Below are positions 1 through 7,464 of a DNA stretch of 18,746 nt, piece after piece. The DNA is taken from assembly GCA_039028695.1 (NCBI GenBank), contig JBCCHN010000104.1, positions 1 to 18,746 of the forward strand, written 5' to 3'. This stretch comes from JANQKX01 sp039028695. Its GTDB lineage: Bacteria; Pseudomonadota; Alphaproteobacteria; Kiloniellales; Kiloniellaceae. Below the pieces are notes generated by a model. That model saw only the letters and a program-made list of their open reading frames with translations, was not told where the DNA came from and made no database searches. The translations under genes and the position numbers were made by a program. Each line of letters starts with the position of its first letter. Within the stretch, counting starts at the first letter, position 1.

Positions 1-1
1 G

Positions 2-2371
2 CGCAAGGCCTTGGGGCCGAGCACCGCCTCCCTCGTGAAGGCGGCGCGGGAGCGGGACATCCCCTGGCTGCGCTTGAATGATTACAGCCTGATCCAACTG
101 GGCCACGGCAAGCATCAAAAACGAATTCAGGCCACGATCACTAGCGAAACCGACTATATCGCTGTGGAATTGGCCTCGGATAAGGAAGCGACCAATAAAA
201 TCTTGGCCGACCTGGGCTTGCCCGTCCCAAAACAGCGCCTGACCTTTAGCAAGGACGAGGCGGTGCGGGCCGCAGGTCGGATCGGCTATCCGGTGGTGGT
301 TAAGCCCTTGAACGCCAATCACGGGCGCGGCATTTCCGTCGGGCTGGAAAATCCCGAGGAGGTGGCGGATGCCTTTGCCCTCGCCAAGGAAAATAACAGG
401 GGAAGCCGCGGTGTGATCGTAGAGACCTATATCTCCGGCTTGGATCACCGCATGCTGGTGGTCAACAACCAGCTGATCGCGGTTTCCAAGCGAGTGCCGG
501 GCCACGTGGTGGGCGATGGCAAACGCAGCGTCGAAGAACTGCTTGAGGAGGTCAATGCGGACCCCAGGCGCGGGGTCGGGCATGAAAAGGTGCTGACCCG
601 CATTGAATTGGATGAAAAAGCGACCGAGCACTTGGATGAACTGGGCTATACGAAAGATACGATACCGCCCGAGGGCGAGGTGGTGTTCCTGCGCTCTACG
701 GCGAACCTCTCCACGGGGGGAACGGCTATCGACGTGACCGACATCGTTCATCCCGACAATCGGGACATGGCGGTGCGGGCGGTCAAGGCCATCGGATTGG
801 ACATCGGCGGTGTAGATTTTCTCTGCTCCGACATTTCCCGGTCTTATAAGGAAACAGGGGCAGGGATCTGCGAAATCAATGCCGCGCCGGGCTTTCGCAT
901 GCATGTGGCGCCCAGCGAGGGAACGTCGCGGGATGTGGCCGGGCCGGTCATGGACATGCTGTTCCCGACCAGCGCGACGACCCGCATTCCCATCCTTTCG
1001 ATCACCGGGACCAACGGTAAGACGACCACGGCCCGCATGGTGGCCCATATCTTTAAGCTGAGCGGCAGCACCGTGGGCCTGGCCACGACGGACGGCGTCT
1101 ATATCGATGGCAATTTGACGGTGAAAGGAGATTTGACCGGGCCGGCCGCGGCACAAATGATTTTGCGGGACCCCACGGTGGACTGCGCCGTTTTGGAAAC
1201 CGCCCGCGGTGGCTTGTTGCGGCGGGGCATGGGCTATGAGCGTTGCGACATTGGTGCGGTGCTGAATATTTCGGCCGATCATCTGGGCTTGCGCGGGGTG
1301 GAAACCCTGGAGGACATGGCGCGGGTCAAACGGATTGTTGTTGAGGTGGCCAAAGACACCGCCGTCCTAAATGCCGACGATGAGCTTTGTCTGAAGATGG
1401 CAAACCACACCCGGGCGGAAAACCTTTGTTACGTCACCATGAACGCGGGCCATCCCTTGGTGCGTGAACATGTGCGGGCCGGAGGCCGAGCGGTCGTGCT
1501 CGAACAGGGGATGAACGGGCATATGATCACCATCTACGACAACTCGGCCCACATCCCCTTGATGTGGACCCATCTGATCCCGGCGACCATTGACGGCAAG
1601 GCCATGCACAATGTGCAAAATGCCCTTTTCGCCGCCGCAATCTGTTACAGCAAGGGGCTAAGTCTGGAGGATGTGCGCCATGGCTTGCGGACCTTCTCCA
1701 CCTCCTATTTTCAGGCGCCGGGCCGCATGAATGTCTTTGACGAGCATCCCTTCAAGGTGATCTTGGACTATGGCCACAACCCCACTGCCATTCAAGCCAT
1801 GGCCAACTTGGCTCGACAGTTGGACGTCGCTGGGAAACGCATCTGTGTGCTGACCATGCCGGGGGACCGCCGGGACGAGGATATTGCCGAGGCTGCGCAG
1901 GTGGTGTCGGGTCATTTCGACAGCTACATCTGCCGGCGGGACGATAACCTTCGAGGCCGGGGCAGCGAGGAGGTGCCGCAGCTTCTAAAGTCGAGCCTCT
2001 TGCAAAACGGTGTGGATGAAGGCGCTATTACCATCATCCCCGAAGAAGAAAAGGCTGTCGAGGCGGCCCTAAAAATGGCCGATCCCGGCGATCTGGTCTT
2101 GATATTCGGGGACAACATCTCTCGCACCTGGAAGCAGATTATCTACTTCAACAAGCCCCGCGATGAAGACGGTAAGATTAAGGAGGAACCGGTCGAAGAG
2201 AAGAAGATCGACCCGGCCATGCTTGAGGCTGCCGCGCCGGACCCCTTGGCTGCCGCGCAGCCAGTGGCCGATGCCCCGCAAGTACCCGACTCGGTTTTGG
2301 TGGGTGGGATCGAGATGATCCGCGACGAAAGGGGGGTGCGCCTTTCCGACGAGCCGGAAGAATCGGATTAG
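2..2371 (+). CDS. cphA: Cyanophycin synthetase CphA, 5' end cut by window
   Basis: CphA polymerises aspartate and arginine into the storage polymer cyanophycin (multi-L-arginyl-poly-L-aspartate) using ATP in the cytoplasm. The frame is open to the left window edge (R-K-A before LGPST), so the true start and most of the N-domain lie outside; family members are about 870-900 residues. Counting from LGPST, the LGHGKHQKRIQ motif ends the N-domain (about 30-40), the ATP-grasp domain follows with VVVKPLNANHGRGISV (95-110) and the metal-binding ICEINAAPGFRMH (286-298), then the Mur-ligase domain with P-loop GTNGKTTT (333-340), LETARGGLLRRG and DHLGL, and the Mur C-terminal domain with DYGHNP and PGDRRDED. 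About 60 acidic and alanine-rich residues extend past the usual family end near QIIYFNKP. It is the first gene of a tight operon with the next ligase. Assignment is very secure. Confidence 0.96.
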   Translation, partial: RKALGPSTASLVKAARERDIPWLRLNDYSLIQLGHGKHQKRIQATITSETDYIAVELASDKEATNKILADLGLPVPKQRLTFSKDEAVRAAGRIGYPVVVKPLNANHGRGISVGLENPEEVADAFALAKENNRGSRGVIVETYISGLDHRMLVVNNQLIAVSKRVPGHVVGDGKRSVEELLEEVNADPRRGVGHEKVLTRIELDEKATEHLDELGYTKDTIPPEGEVVFLRSTANLSTGGTAIDVTDIVHPDNRDMAVRAVKAIGLDIGGVDFLCSDISRSYKETGAGICEINAAPGFRMHVAPSEGTSRDVAGPVMDMLFPTSATTRIPILSITGTNGKTTTARMVAHIFKLSGSTVGLATTDGVYIDGNLTVKGDLTGPAAAQMILRDPTVDCAVLETARGGLLRRGMGYERCDIGAVLNISADHLGLRGVETLEDMARVKRIVVEVAKDTAVLNADDELCLKMANHTRAENLCYVTMNAGHPLVREHVRAGGRAVVLEQGMNGHMITIYDNSAHIPLMWTHLIPATIDGKAMHNVQNALFAAAICYSKGLSLEDVRHGLRTFSTSYFQAPGRMNVFDEHPFKVILDYGHNPTAIQAMANLARQLDVAGKRICVLTMPGDRRDEDIAEAAQVVSGHFDSYICRRDDNLRGRGSEEVPQLLKSSLLQNGVDEGAITIIPEEEKAVEAALKMADPGDLVLIFGDNISRTWKQIIYFNKPRDEDGKIKEEPVEEKKIDPAMLEAAAPDPLAAAQPVADAPQVPDSVLVGGIEMIRDERGVRLSDEPEESD

Positions 2372-2380
2372 GGTGGGTCG

Positions 2381-4099
2381 ATGAAAATCACCGATGTAAG
2401 GCGCTTAACGGGAACCAGTTTCTTGTTGAACCGGCCCGGCGCAGCAGCCGAGGTCACCTTGCCGCCGGAAAAGGCCGCCTTATTCGTGTCCCTTTGGCGC
2501 CAAGAGATGGCGTGCTTGCTGTCGGAACTCGCGTGGAGCGGTGAGGAGCTGGCAGCGCGCCTGCACGACTTAGGGGCCTCACTCGCCATGACGGCGCCGG
2601 TGGACGGGCTTTATGTCGCTTGCGACATGATTGAATGGGGCTGTGAAGCGGCGCGGACACGGTTGCAGGGCAATGCCCCGGATGGCTTCGAGAAAACTGT
2701 TGCAGAATTCCAGCAAGCCATAGCGAAAGACCATAACCCGGCCCTTCGGGATTTGACGATAGCCGCCGCGCGGCACCGGGTGTCCTTGTTGGAAGAGGAT
2801 GGCGTGGTGTCCCTAGGTCTGGGTGTTCGGTCGCAACGTTTTGCACTAGGGGATCTGCCGCTTGCCGATCAGGTAGATTGGCAGGGCATCGGGGACATTC
2901 CGGTGGCAATGGTAACGGGGACCAATGGCAAGTCCACCACTGTACGCTTGACCGCGGCGATCGGCAGGGCCGCCGGTCACTCGGTCGGCCTGTGTTCTAG
3001 TGACTGGGTCCGTGTTGGCGATGAAATTGTCGACGAGGGCGACTACTCCGGCCCTGCCGGCGCGACCATGGCGGCACGAGACCCAAGGGTCGAACTGGCG
3101 GTCTTGGAAGTCGCTCGGGGCGGATTGATGCGCCGAGGCTTGGCGATCGAGCGGGCTAAGGCCTGCGCCATCACCAACATCGCGCCGGATCATCTGGGTA
3201 CCTATGGCATTACCGATGTGGATGCTTTGGCGGATGCCAAGTTTTTGCTGTCCAAAGCGGTGGTCCCCGAGGGACGACTGATTTTAAACCGGGACGATCC
3301 GGCGCTGGTGCGACGCAGTGCCGGCTTTGACGGATCCATTACCTGGTACGGTATGACTTTGAGCCGAAGCGATTTAGCGGGTTGGATTGCGGCGGGGCAA
3401 GAAGCGGTCTTTGTGGAGGACGGGCATATGGTCTTGGCCAAAGGCGGGGACTGCCACCCGGTTTTGGCGATTGACGATTTCCCGGCCGGCATGAAAGGGG
3501 CAGCCCGATACAATGTTTCGAATGCCCTGGCGGCCATTGGCCTGGCCGCGGCATTGGAACTTCCGTTAACGGCCATGGCCAAGGGCTTGGCAGAATTTGA
3601 AAACAGCCCCGCGGAAAATCCGGGGCGAGGGAACCTTGTGGAGGTGGGGGGCCTATCGGTGTTGGTGGATTTTGCCCATAATCCCCACGGGTTGGCTGCC
3701 CTCATCGAAACCTACAACGCCCTGCCTGCGGAGCGACGGATCTATCTCATCGGCCAGGCTGGGGACCGGCGGGACGAAGACATTCGCGAACTTACCCGCA
3801 TTGTGTGGCAGGAACGCCCGGAAATGATCGTCATCAAGGACTTGCCCACCAAGCTGCGCGGACGCCAACTGGGCGAGGTCCCGGCTCTGATCGAGGCAGA
3901 GCTGCGCGACGGGGGTGCATCACCCGAGGCCTATGTACACGCCGGTACGGAACTGGAAGGCGTGCGGCAATCCCTCCGCCTGGCCCGGGAAGGGGATCTC
4001 TTGATTTTGTTGGTCCATGTGGAGCGCAAGGAGACCATGGCGCTCATGGGCCGCCTCGCCGAGGTCGGTTGGAAGGCGGGCGAACCCTTGCCGGAATGA
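2381..4099 (+). CDS. Mur-ligase family protein, cyanophycin-synthetase-like, lacking ATP-grasp
   Basis: This 572-residue protein is a paralogue-like partner of CphA. Residues 1-155 resemble the CphA N-domain and end in SLGLGVRSQRF, the counterpart of the LGxGxxQRR motif that precedes the ATP-grasp domain in CphA. Here the roughly 280-residue ATP-grasp domain is absent and the Mur-ligase domain starts almost at once: P-loop GTNGKSTT (180-187), LEVARGGLMRRG, DHLGTYG, then the C-terminal domain with FAHNPHG, GQAGDRRDED and KLRGR. Mur ligases activate a carboxylate as acyl phosphate and form an amide bond; by context it may add to or process cyanophycin or its aspartate/arginine primers, which is inference. 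It starts 9 bp after cphA with a GGTGGG ribosome binding site, so the two are surely co-transcribed. It is not CphA2, which keeps ATP-grasp and has a reduced ligase domain. Confidence 0.9.
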   Translation: MKITDVRRLTGTSFLLNRPGAAAEVTLPPEKAALFVSLWRQEMACLLSELAWSGEELAARLHDLGASLAMTAPVDGLYVACDMIEWGCEAARTRLQGNAPDGFEKTVAEFQQAIAKDHNPALRDLTIAAARHRVSLLEEDGVVSLGLGVRSQRFALGDLPLADQVDWQGIGDIPVAMVTGTNGKSTTVRLTAAIGRAAGHSVGLCSSDWVRVGDEIVDEGDYSGPAGATMAARDPRVELAVLEVARGGLMRRGLAIERAKACAITNIAPDHLGTYGITDVDALADAKFLLSKAVVPEGRLILNRDDPALVRRSAGFDGSITWYGMTLSRSDLAGWIAAGQEAVFVEDGHMVLAKGGDCHPVLAIDDFPAGMKGAARYNVSNALAAIGLAAALELPLTAMAKGLAEFENSPAENPGRGNLVEVGGLSVLVDFAHNPHGLAALIETYNALPAERRIYLIGQAGDRRDEDIRELTRIVWQERPEMIVIKDLPTKLRGRQLGEVPALIEAELRDGGASPEAYVHAGTELEGVRQSLRLAREGDLLILLVHVERKETMALMGRLAEVGWKAGEPLPE

Positions 4100-4162
4100 C
4101 AGAGCCGGCCAAAGGCAAGGCAAAACCCAAATTTCGAACCGAAAGTTGAAGAAAAATTCCTT

Positions 4163-4191
4163 TTGATCAAAATCGGGAATTCTTGTATATA
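4163..4191 (+). promoter_or_regulatory. Sigma70-like promoter for the methyltransferase gene
   Basis: A TTGATC box (4163-4168) and a TATATA box (4186-4191) are separated by 17 bp, in an AT-rich stretch just after the cph operon and 36 bp before the methyltransferase start. The -35 box overlaps TTGAT-N4-ATCGG, a partial match to the FNR/Dnr palindrome TTGAT-N4-ATCAA, so oxygen control is possible but weakly supported. Confidence 0.5.
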
Positions 4192-4226
4192 AGAGGCTTA
4201 TTTTATGTATTAAAAAGGTATATTGG

Positions 4227-4997
4227 ATGACCTCAAATTTATTGGCTCAATATTATTCAAATCCAAATACTGTTAAATTCTATACTTCTGACGAAAAGCT
4301 CACGCCCTGTGAAAGTCGTTTGTTCGAGATTTGTGCCGCCGATATTCGCGATAAAAAGGTCCTGGAAATCGGTGTTGGCGGGGGTCGCATAACCGGTCCC
4401 CTGGCGGCGATGGCCGGGGAATTTTTTGGCGTGGATTATGTGCCGGCGATGGTTGAGGCTTGCCGGGCCCGCTTCCCCGAATTGAATATCGACCAGTGTG
4501 ATGCGCAGGATCTTTCAAGATTTGCCGATCAGTCCTTCGACTTCATCTTGTTCGGTTTCAACGGCATCGATGATCTAGGCCATGACGGTCGCTTGCGAGC
4601 AATGAGCGAGATCTTTCGGGTTCTGCGACCGGGTGGCGTTTATGCCTTTTCTTCGCAAAACCTGGATCATGCCAAGCGGGTGCGGCTGTTTAATCCTTAT
4701 ATGAAGTTTGGCCTCAGATATATCTTGGTAAATGCACGAAACCTCTTGAGTTTTCTTTTCGCCATGCGTCATGAGGTCCATGCCGAAACATATAAAATAT
4801 TGAGCATGCCAGCCGGCGGTTTGGGCAACCTCGGTGTCTATTCCTATTGTATCACCAAGGACAATCAGCTTGCTCAGCTCCATGAGATTGGATTTGAGAA
4901 CACCCGGGCACTGAGTTTTGACGGAAGCGAATTGAAGGGTTCCAATCCCGATCGCGAGAGTCCATGGATCTACTATATTGTGCACAAGCCGGCGTAA
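4227..4997 (+). CDS. Class I SAM-dependent methyltransferase
   Basis: A 256-residue cytoplasmic protein with the Rossmann methyltransferase signature: motif I VLEIGVGGGR (about 45-54) binds S-adenosylmethionine, the acidic end of strand 2 is GVDYV, motif II is FDFILFGFNGID (about 104-115), and motif III is FRVLRPGGVYAFSSQN. This is the Methyltransf_11/25 layout used by small-molecule and lipid methyltransferases. The substrate cannot be read from the sequence. AAAGG at 4214-4218 lies 8 bp before the ATG, which supports this start, and a sigma70-like promoter sits just upstream, so it is likely transcribed separately from the cph operon. The first 30 or so codons and the leader are much more AT-rich than the rest of the gene. 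Confidence 0.88.
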   Translation: MTSNLLAQYYSNPNTVKFYTSDEKLTPCESRLFEICAADIRDKKVLEIGVGGGRITGPLAAMAGEFFGVDYVPAMVEACRARFPELNIDQCDAQDLSRFADQSFDFILFGFNGIDDLGHDGRLRAMSEIFRVLRPGGVYAFSSQNLDHAKRVRLFNPYMKFGLRYILVNARNLLSFLFAMRHEVHAETYKILSMPAGGLGNLGVYSYCITKDNQLAQLHEIGFENTRALSFDGSELKGSNPDRESPWIYYIVHKPA

Positions 4998-5056
4998 AGG
5001 GGCCGCTCGCGGGCCACAATGGGCATAACCGGCTGGGGCGTAGGATATAGGAAAAT

Positions 5057-5716
5057 ATGATGAGCCGCCTTTGCAGGGCTCTCGGTGGTCTTTTCTTGAT
5101 GATGCCATTCCTCCTGGCAACCGCTTTGGCCAAGGGTTCGGTGACCGGCTGGCCTGACCTCAATTGGGGGGCTGACACTGCAAAACTGGACCGACTCTTT
5201 GGCGCGCGCTTGGATCGGCTGGATCCTCCCTGGCAATTCGGTCCTTTCGAGGCGCGACGCAGCCTGCCGGATGGCATGCTGGGTGCGATTGCCTATCGGG
5301 TGTTCTTTCAGATGAATGGGGTTAATGCGGCCTCTGGCCAAGCCGGACTTCAACAAATTTTGCTGGAACGACGGCATGCTGCTGCGACGCCAAACGTATT
5401 TGAAAAGACCTTGCAGTTTTTGTCGCGCCATTACGGTTCACCCAACCAGGAATGCCTAACCGGGCGCTGGCGTACCGCTGCCGGTGATCCGGCTGTTGCG
5501 GAAGCCTTTTGGCAGCTGGCGGAGAATAAGATGCACCTGAGCTTTTTGAACTTTCGATCCAGCGAGATCCTCTATCTGGATCCTAACAAGCCCATCGATC
5601 CCTTGGTGCCCGAGGCCGATCGGCGCATCATCCACCCCAACCTGATGCCGCAGCGGATCCTGCTGCGCATTTACCCAGCCGCGCGGCGTGACCTGGACCG
5701 GCCGTTAAGGTGTTGA
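5057..5716 (+). CDS. Exported protein of unknown function
   Basis: A 219-residue protein that I do not recognise. It begins with a typical Sec signal peptide: arginines at positions 4 and 7, a hydrophobic core GGLFLMMPFLLATAL, and a likely cleavage after ALA at about residue 25. The mature part opens with a WPDLNWGADTAKL segment, seen as a W-G repeat start in various periplasmic proteins, and has two cysteines (C146 region and the C-terminal residue). No catalytic motif or further membrane span is visible. AGGAAA at 5049-5054 precedes the ATG with good spacing; a second ATG follows immediately. It lies 59 bp after the methyltransferase on the same strand and may share its transcript. Confidence 0.7.
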   Translation: MMSRLCRALGGLFLMMPFLLATALAKGSVTGWPDLNWGADTAKLDRLFGARLDRLDPPWQFGPFEARRSLPDGMLGAIAYRVFFQMNGVNAASGQAGLQQILLERRHAAATPNVFEKTLQFLSRHYGSPNQECLTGRWRTAAGDPAVAEAFWQLAENKMHLSFLNFRSSEILYLDPNKPIDPLVPEADRRIIHPNLMPQRILLRIYPAARRDLDRPLRC

Positions 5717-5796
5717 GGAAGTGAAAAACAGGACGATCAAGCGCTACTGAGATCAGGCCGCACTGCCGCCATAGAAGTTTCGATTGTTGCCTGCGC

Positions 5797-5822
5797 AATA
5801 AAGGCCGCTAAGCCTAACGGCC
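5797..5822 (-). terminator. Candidate rho-independent terminator of the ATP-grasp gene
   Basis: An imperfect 8-bp stem (GGCCGCTA and TAACGGCC, 5803-5822, one mismatch, 4-nt loop) is followed on the minus strand by TTTATT. It lies about 20 bp past the stop of the minus-strand gene and between two convergent genes, where terminators are expected. Confidence 0.4.
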
Positions 5823-5841
5823 CCCATTACGTCGGGAAAGC

Positions 5842-7041
5842 CTAAGCCGCTTGGGTGCCTGACTGATTAGAGTTTTCGGACAGCCCCGGCTCGCCGACGG
5901 GCCTCATGGTGGCCAAGGCGGACTTGCCAGTTTCGCTGTCCAGAAGGCCCATCATGCCCTCCTGGCAGAAATAGCAGTCCCAGTCGTCATTGGTTTCCAA
6001 GATTACCGGGCCCTGGTCCGAGATAACCAGGTCCCACCCCAAAGAGGTAAGGGGGCGGAGCGCCAGAGAGGCCTTGGAAAGGACTTCGCGAATGAGATCC
6101 CAATTGGGCACCCGGTATTCCGCGAAGGGATAGTCGGTAACGGGATGCCGATCAAACGCTTGCCCACCGTGAGAGTATTTTCTATGGGCATATTTGGCGA
6201 GTTGACCTGTTTCAGGGTCGACCCGAATAATCATGGCGCCATTGGACCAACTATCCGTACCATTTAGGCAGGGGCCAATGCTGAGCATACATCCGTCCAC
6301 CGAAACCTTGTCTTCGTGAGTGTAGGTCACGATGCGCATGGTGTTGATGCATTCGGGGTTGATCTCGTTCAGGCTTGGGTCTTGGACGATCCGGTTTTGA
6401 ATGAGAATGTCGCCAAAGCGTTCTTCCTTAAGCACCGCATCCATAAAAGCCTTGCGTTCGGTGATGTTGCCCTCCCCATAAAGGAGTTGGCCGTTGTCGA
6501 TCCAAAAGGGAAAAGCGCCCAGGGCTCGCACGCCCAACCGGGGTTTTACGAAAAAACGGCTCTCGTTGCTTTGCCTGAGCGTGGTCAAAAAGGTCTCGTG
6601 GTCGACAAGGGTTCCATCTACCTGGCGAATCTCTCGGTCGCCGCAGGCCAGGAATTGTGTCTCCGGCACGGGAACGTCGATGGAGCGCATGAGCAACTCA
6701 AATTGAAGTTTATCGGAAACGATATTCCGTTCTGCAAGAGGGTTGGAGGCGGCTATGAAGCGATAGAGATAATGGTGGGGCAAGTAATTCTTGATGTCCC
6801 CGTCAAAAGTATTCTTGTACATCCCATGACGAAAATATTGGATCGGAAGGCACTTGTAATAGCGGTACAAGCTGGCCATTTCGATCAGCTGCCGCACAAA
6901 GGGCTTTTTCGGCTTTGCGGCAAGATATTGTGGAAGTTCGGAGGAAATGACCTTTTTCAAAGTCTTGGGCATTATGCGTGTGCGCCAAGACCCGGCCGTG
7001 GAAAAGTCAACTAGTCGATCCGTCATGGTTCTTCTCGTCAC
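5842..7041 (-). CDS. Sugar-transfer-associated ATP-grasp protein
   Basis: A 399-residue protein that fits the ATPgrasp_ST family, cytoplasmic ATP-grasp enzymes found with sugar-transfer and exopolysaccharide genes; the reaction is not established. Visible ATP-grasp features are the SDK at 109-111, the lysine strand RFFVKPRLG (162-170), the family-typical CINTMRIVTY (231-240) and the metal-binding end GWDLVISDQGPVILETNDDWD (about 335-354). The GTG start at 7039-7041 is the longest choice, but the ATG at 7024-7026 (residue 6) is preceded by GAGAAG at 8-bp spacing and may be the real start. It is convergent with the exported-protein gene and its 5' end faces the long repeat-bearing intergenic region. 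No linked glycosyltransferase is present here. Confidence 0.85.
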   Translation of the reverse strand: MTRRTMTDRLVDFSTAGSWRTRIMPKTLKKVISSELPQYLAAKPKKPFVRQLIEMASLYRYYKCLPIQYFRHGMYKNTFDGDIKNYLPHHYLYRFIAASNPLAERNIVSDKLQFELLMRSIDVPVPETQFLACGDREIRQVDGTLVDHETFLTTLRQSNESRFFVKPRLGVRALGAFPFWIDNGQLLYGEGNITERKAFMDAVLKEERFGDILIQNRIVQDPSLNEINPECINTMRIVTYTHEDKVSVDGCMLSIGPCLNGTDSWSNGAMIIRVDPETGQLAKYAHRKYSHGGQAFDRHPVTDYPFAEYRVPNWDLIREVLSKASLALRPLTSLGWDLVISDQGPVILETNDDWDCYFCQEGMMGLLDSETGKSALATMRPVGEPGLSENSNQSGTQAA

Positions 7042-7281
7042 CTACTTGGTTAAGACGTGTCTCTTGGGGAGACTTTGAATGTGGCATCAGGCGACAACGT
7101 CAGATGCAATGCCTAGATGCTTCAATTAAGGCCTATTTCGGTTAAAACTCCCTTTGCTGTTTCCATCAATTTTTCACTAAATCAGGCACCCGCCTCCTCT
7201 TTTGAGGGTCTCATGAGGCTCAAATTAAAATTAAATATCATCATAAGGAAAATGTCCAAAGATTGTGGCAATTTGATTCTT

Positions 7282-7298
7282 AAATCAGATTAAAGGGG
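7282..7298. promoter_or_regulatory. Palindromic AATC-A-GATT site, copy 1
   Basis: The site TTAAATCAGATTAAA is an imperfect palindrome centred on AATC-N-GATT and is directly followed by GGGG. A second copy with the same layout starts 62 bp downstream. Two spaced palindromes between divergent genes could be operators; the binding protein is unknown. Confidence 0.3.
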
Positions 7299-7311
7299 TC
7301 TGGATGACCCC
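7295..7311. repeat. Short perfect hairpin GGGGTC/GACCCC
   Basis: GGGGTC and GACCCC pair perfectly around a 5-nt loop (TGGAT). No T-tract follows on either strand, so it is not a standard terminator. It overlaps the end of the first palindromic site. Confidence 0.45.
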
Positions 7312-7343
7312 GACATTGCCGTCGTCCTTCAATTTATTAATTT

Positions 7344-7360
7344 TAATCGGATTTTAGGGG
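7344..7360. promoter_or_regulatory. Palindromic AATC-G-GATT site, copy 2
   Basis: TTAATCGGATTTTA repeats the AATC-R-GATT core of the site at 7282, again followed by GGGG, and runs into the 24-bp tandem repeat. It is possibly an operator for the divergent genes. Confidence 0.3.
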
Positions 7361-7401
7361 CTGGGTCGCGCCTGGTGTTAGGGGTTGGGTCGCGCCTGGT
7401 G
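7354..7401 (+). repeat. 24-bp tandem duplication, two copies
   Basis: Copy one (7354-7377) and copy two (7378-7401) are back to back and differ at one position (C or T at the eighth base). Each carries TTAGGGG then TGGGTCGCGCCTGGTG. The unit ends 63 bp before the acyltransferase-like start codon. Confidence 0.85.
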
Positions 7402-7464
7402 AGGGTATTCGTGTTAAGGGAATTGTAAATTCAAAAGTGCAGTTTCCCTTAGGCGAGGAATTCT

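Larger units (their letters stand above)
7042..7464. other. AT-rich intergenic region with repeats, divergent promoters expected
   Basis: This 423-bp stretch separates two divergent genes and must hold both promoters. I see no credible coding sequence. It contains a perfect 6-bp stem hairpin (7295-7311), two palindromic AATC-R-GATT sites followed by GGGG (7282-7298 and 7344-7360) and a 24-bp tandem duplication (7354-7401). No convincing -35/-10 pair stands out. Confidence 0.6.

Noticed and set aside
6316..7014. 232-codon plus-strand frame opposite the sugar-transfer ATP-grasp gene
   Set aside because: Antisense shadow; no family pattern, whereas the minus-strand frame has clear ATP-grasp motifs.
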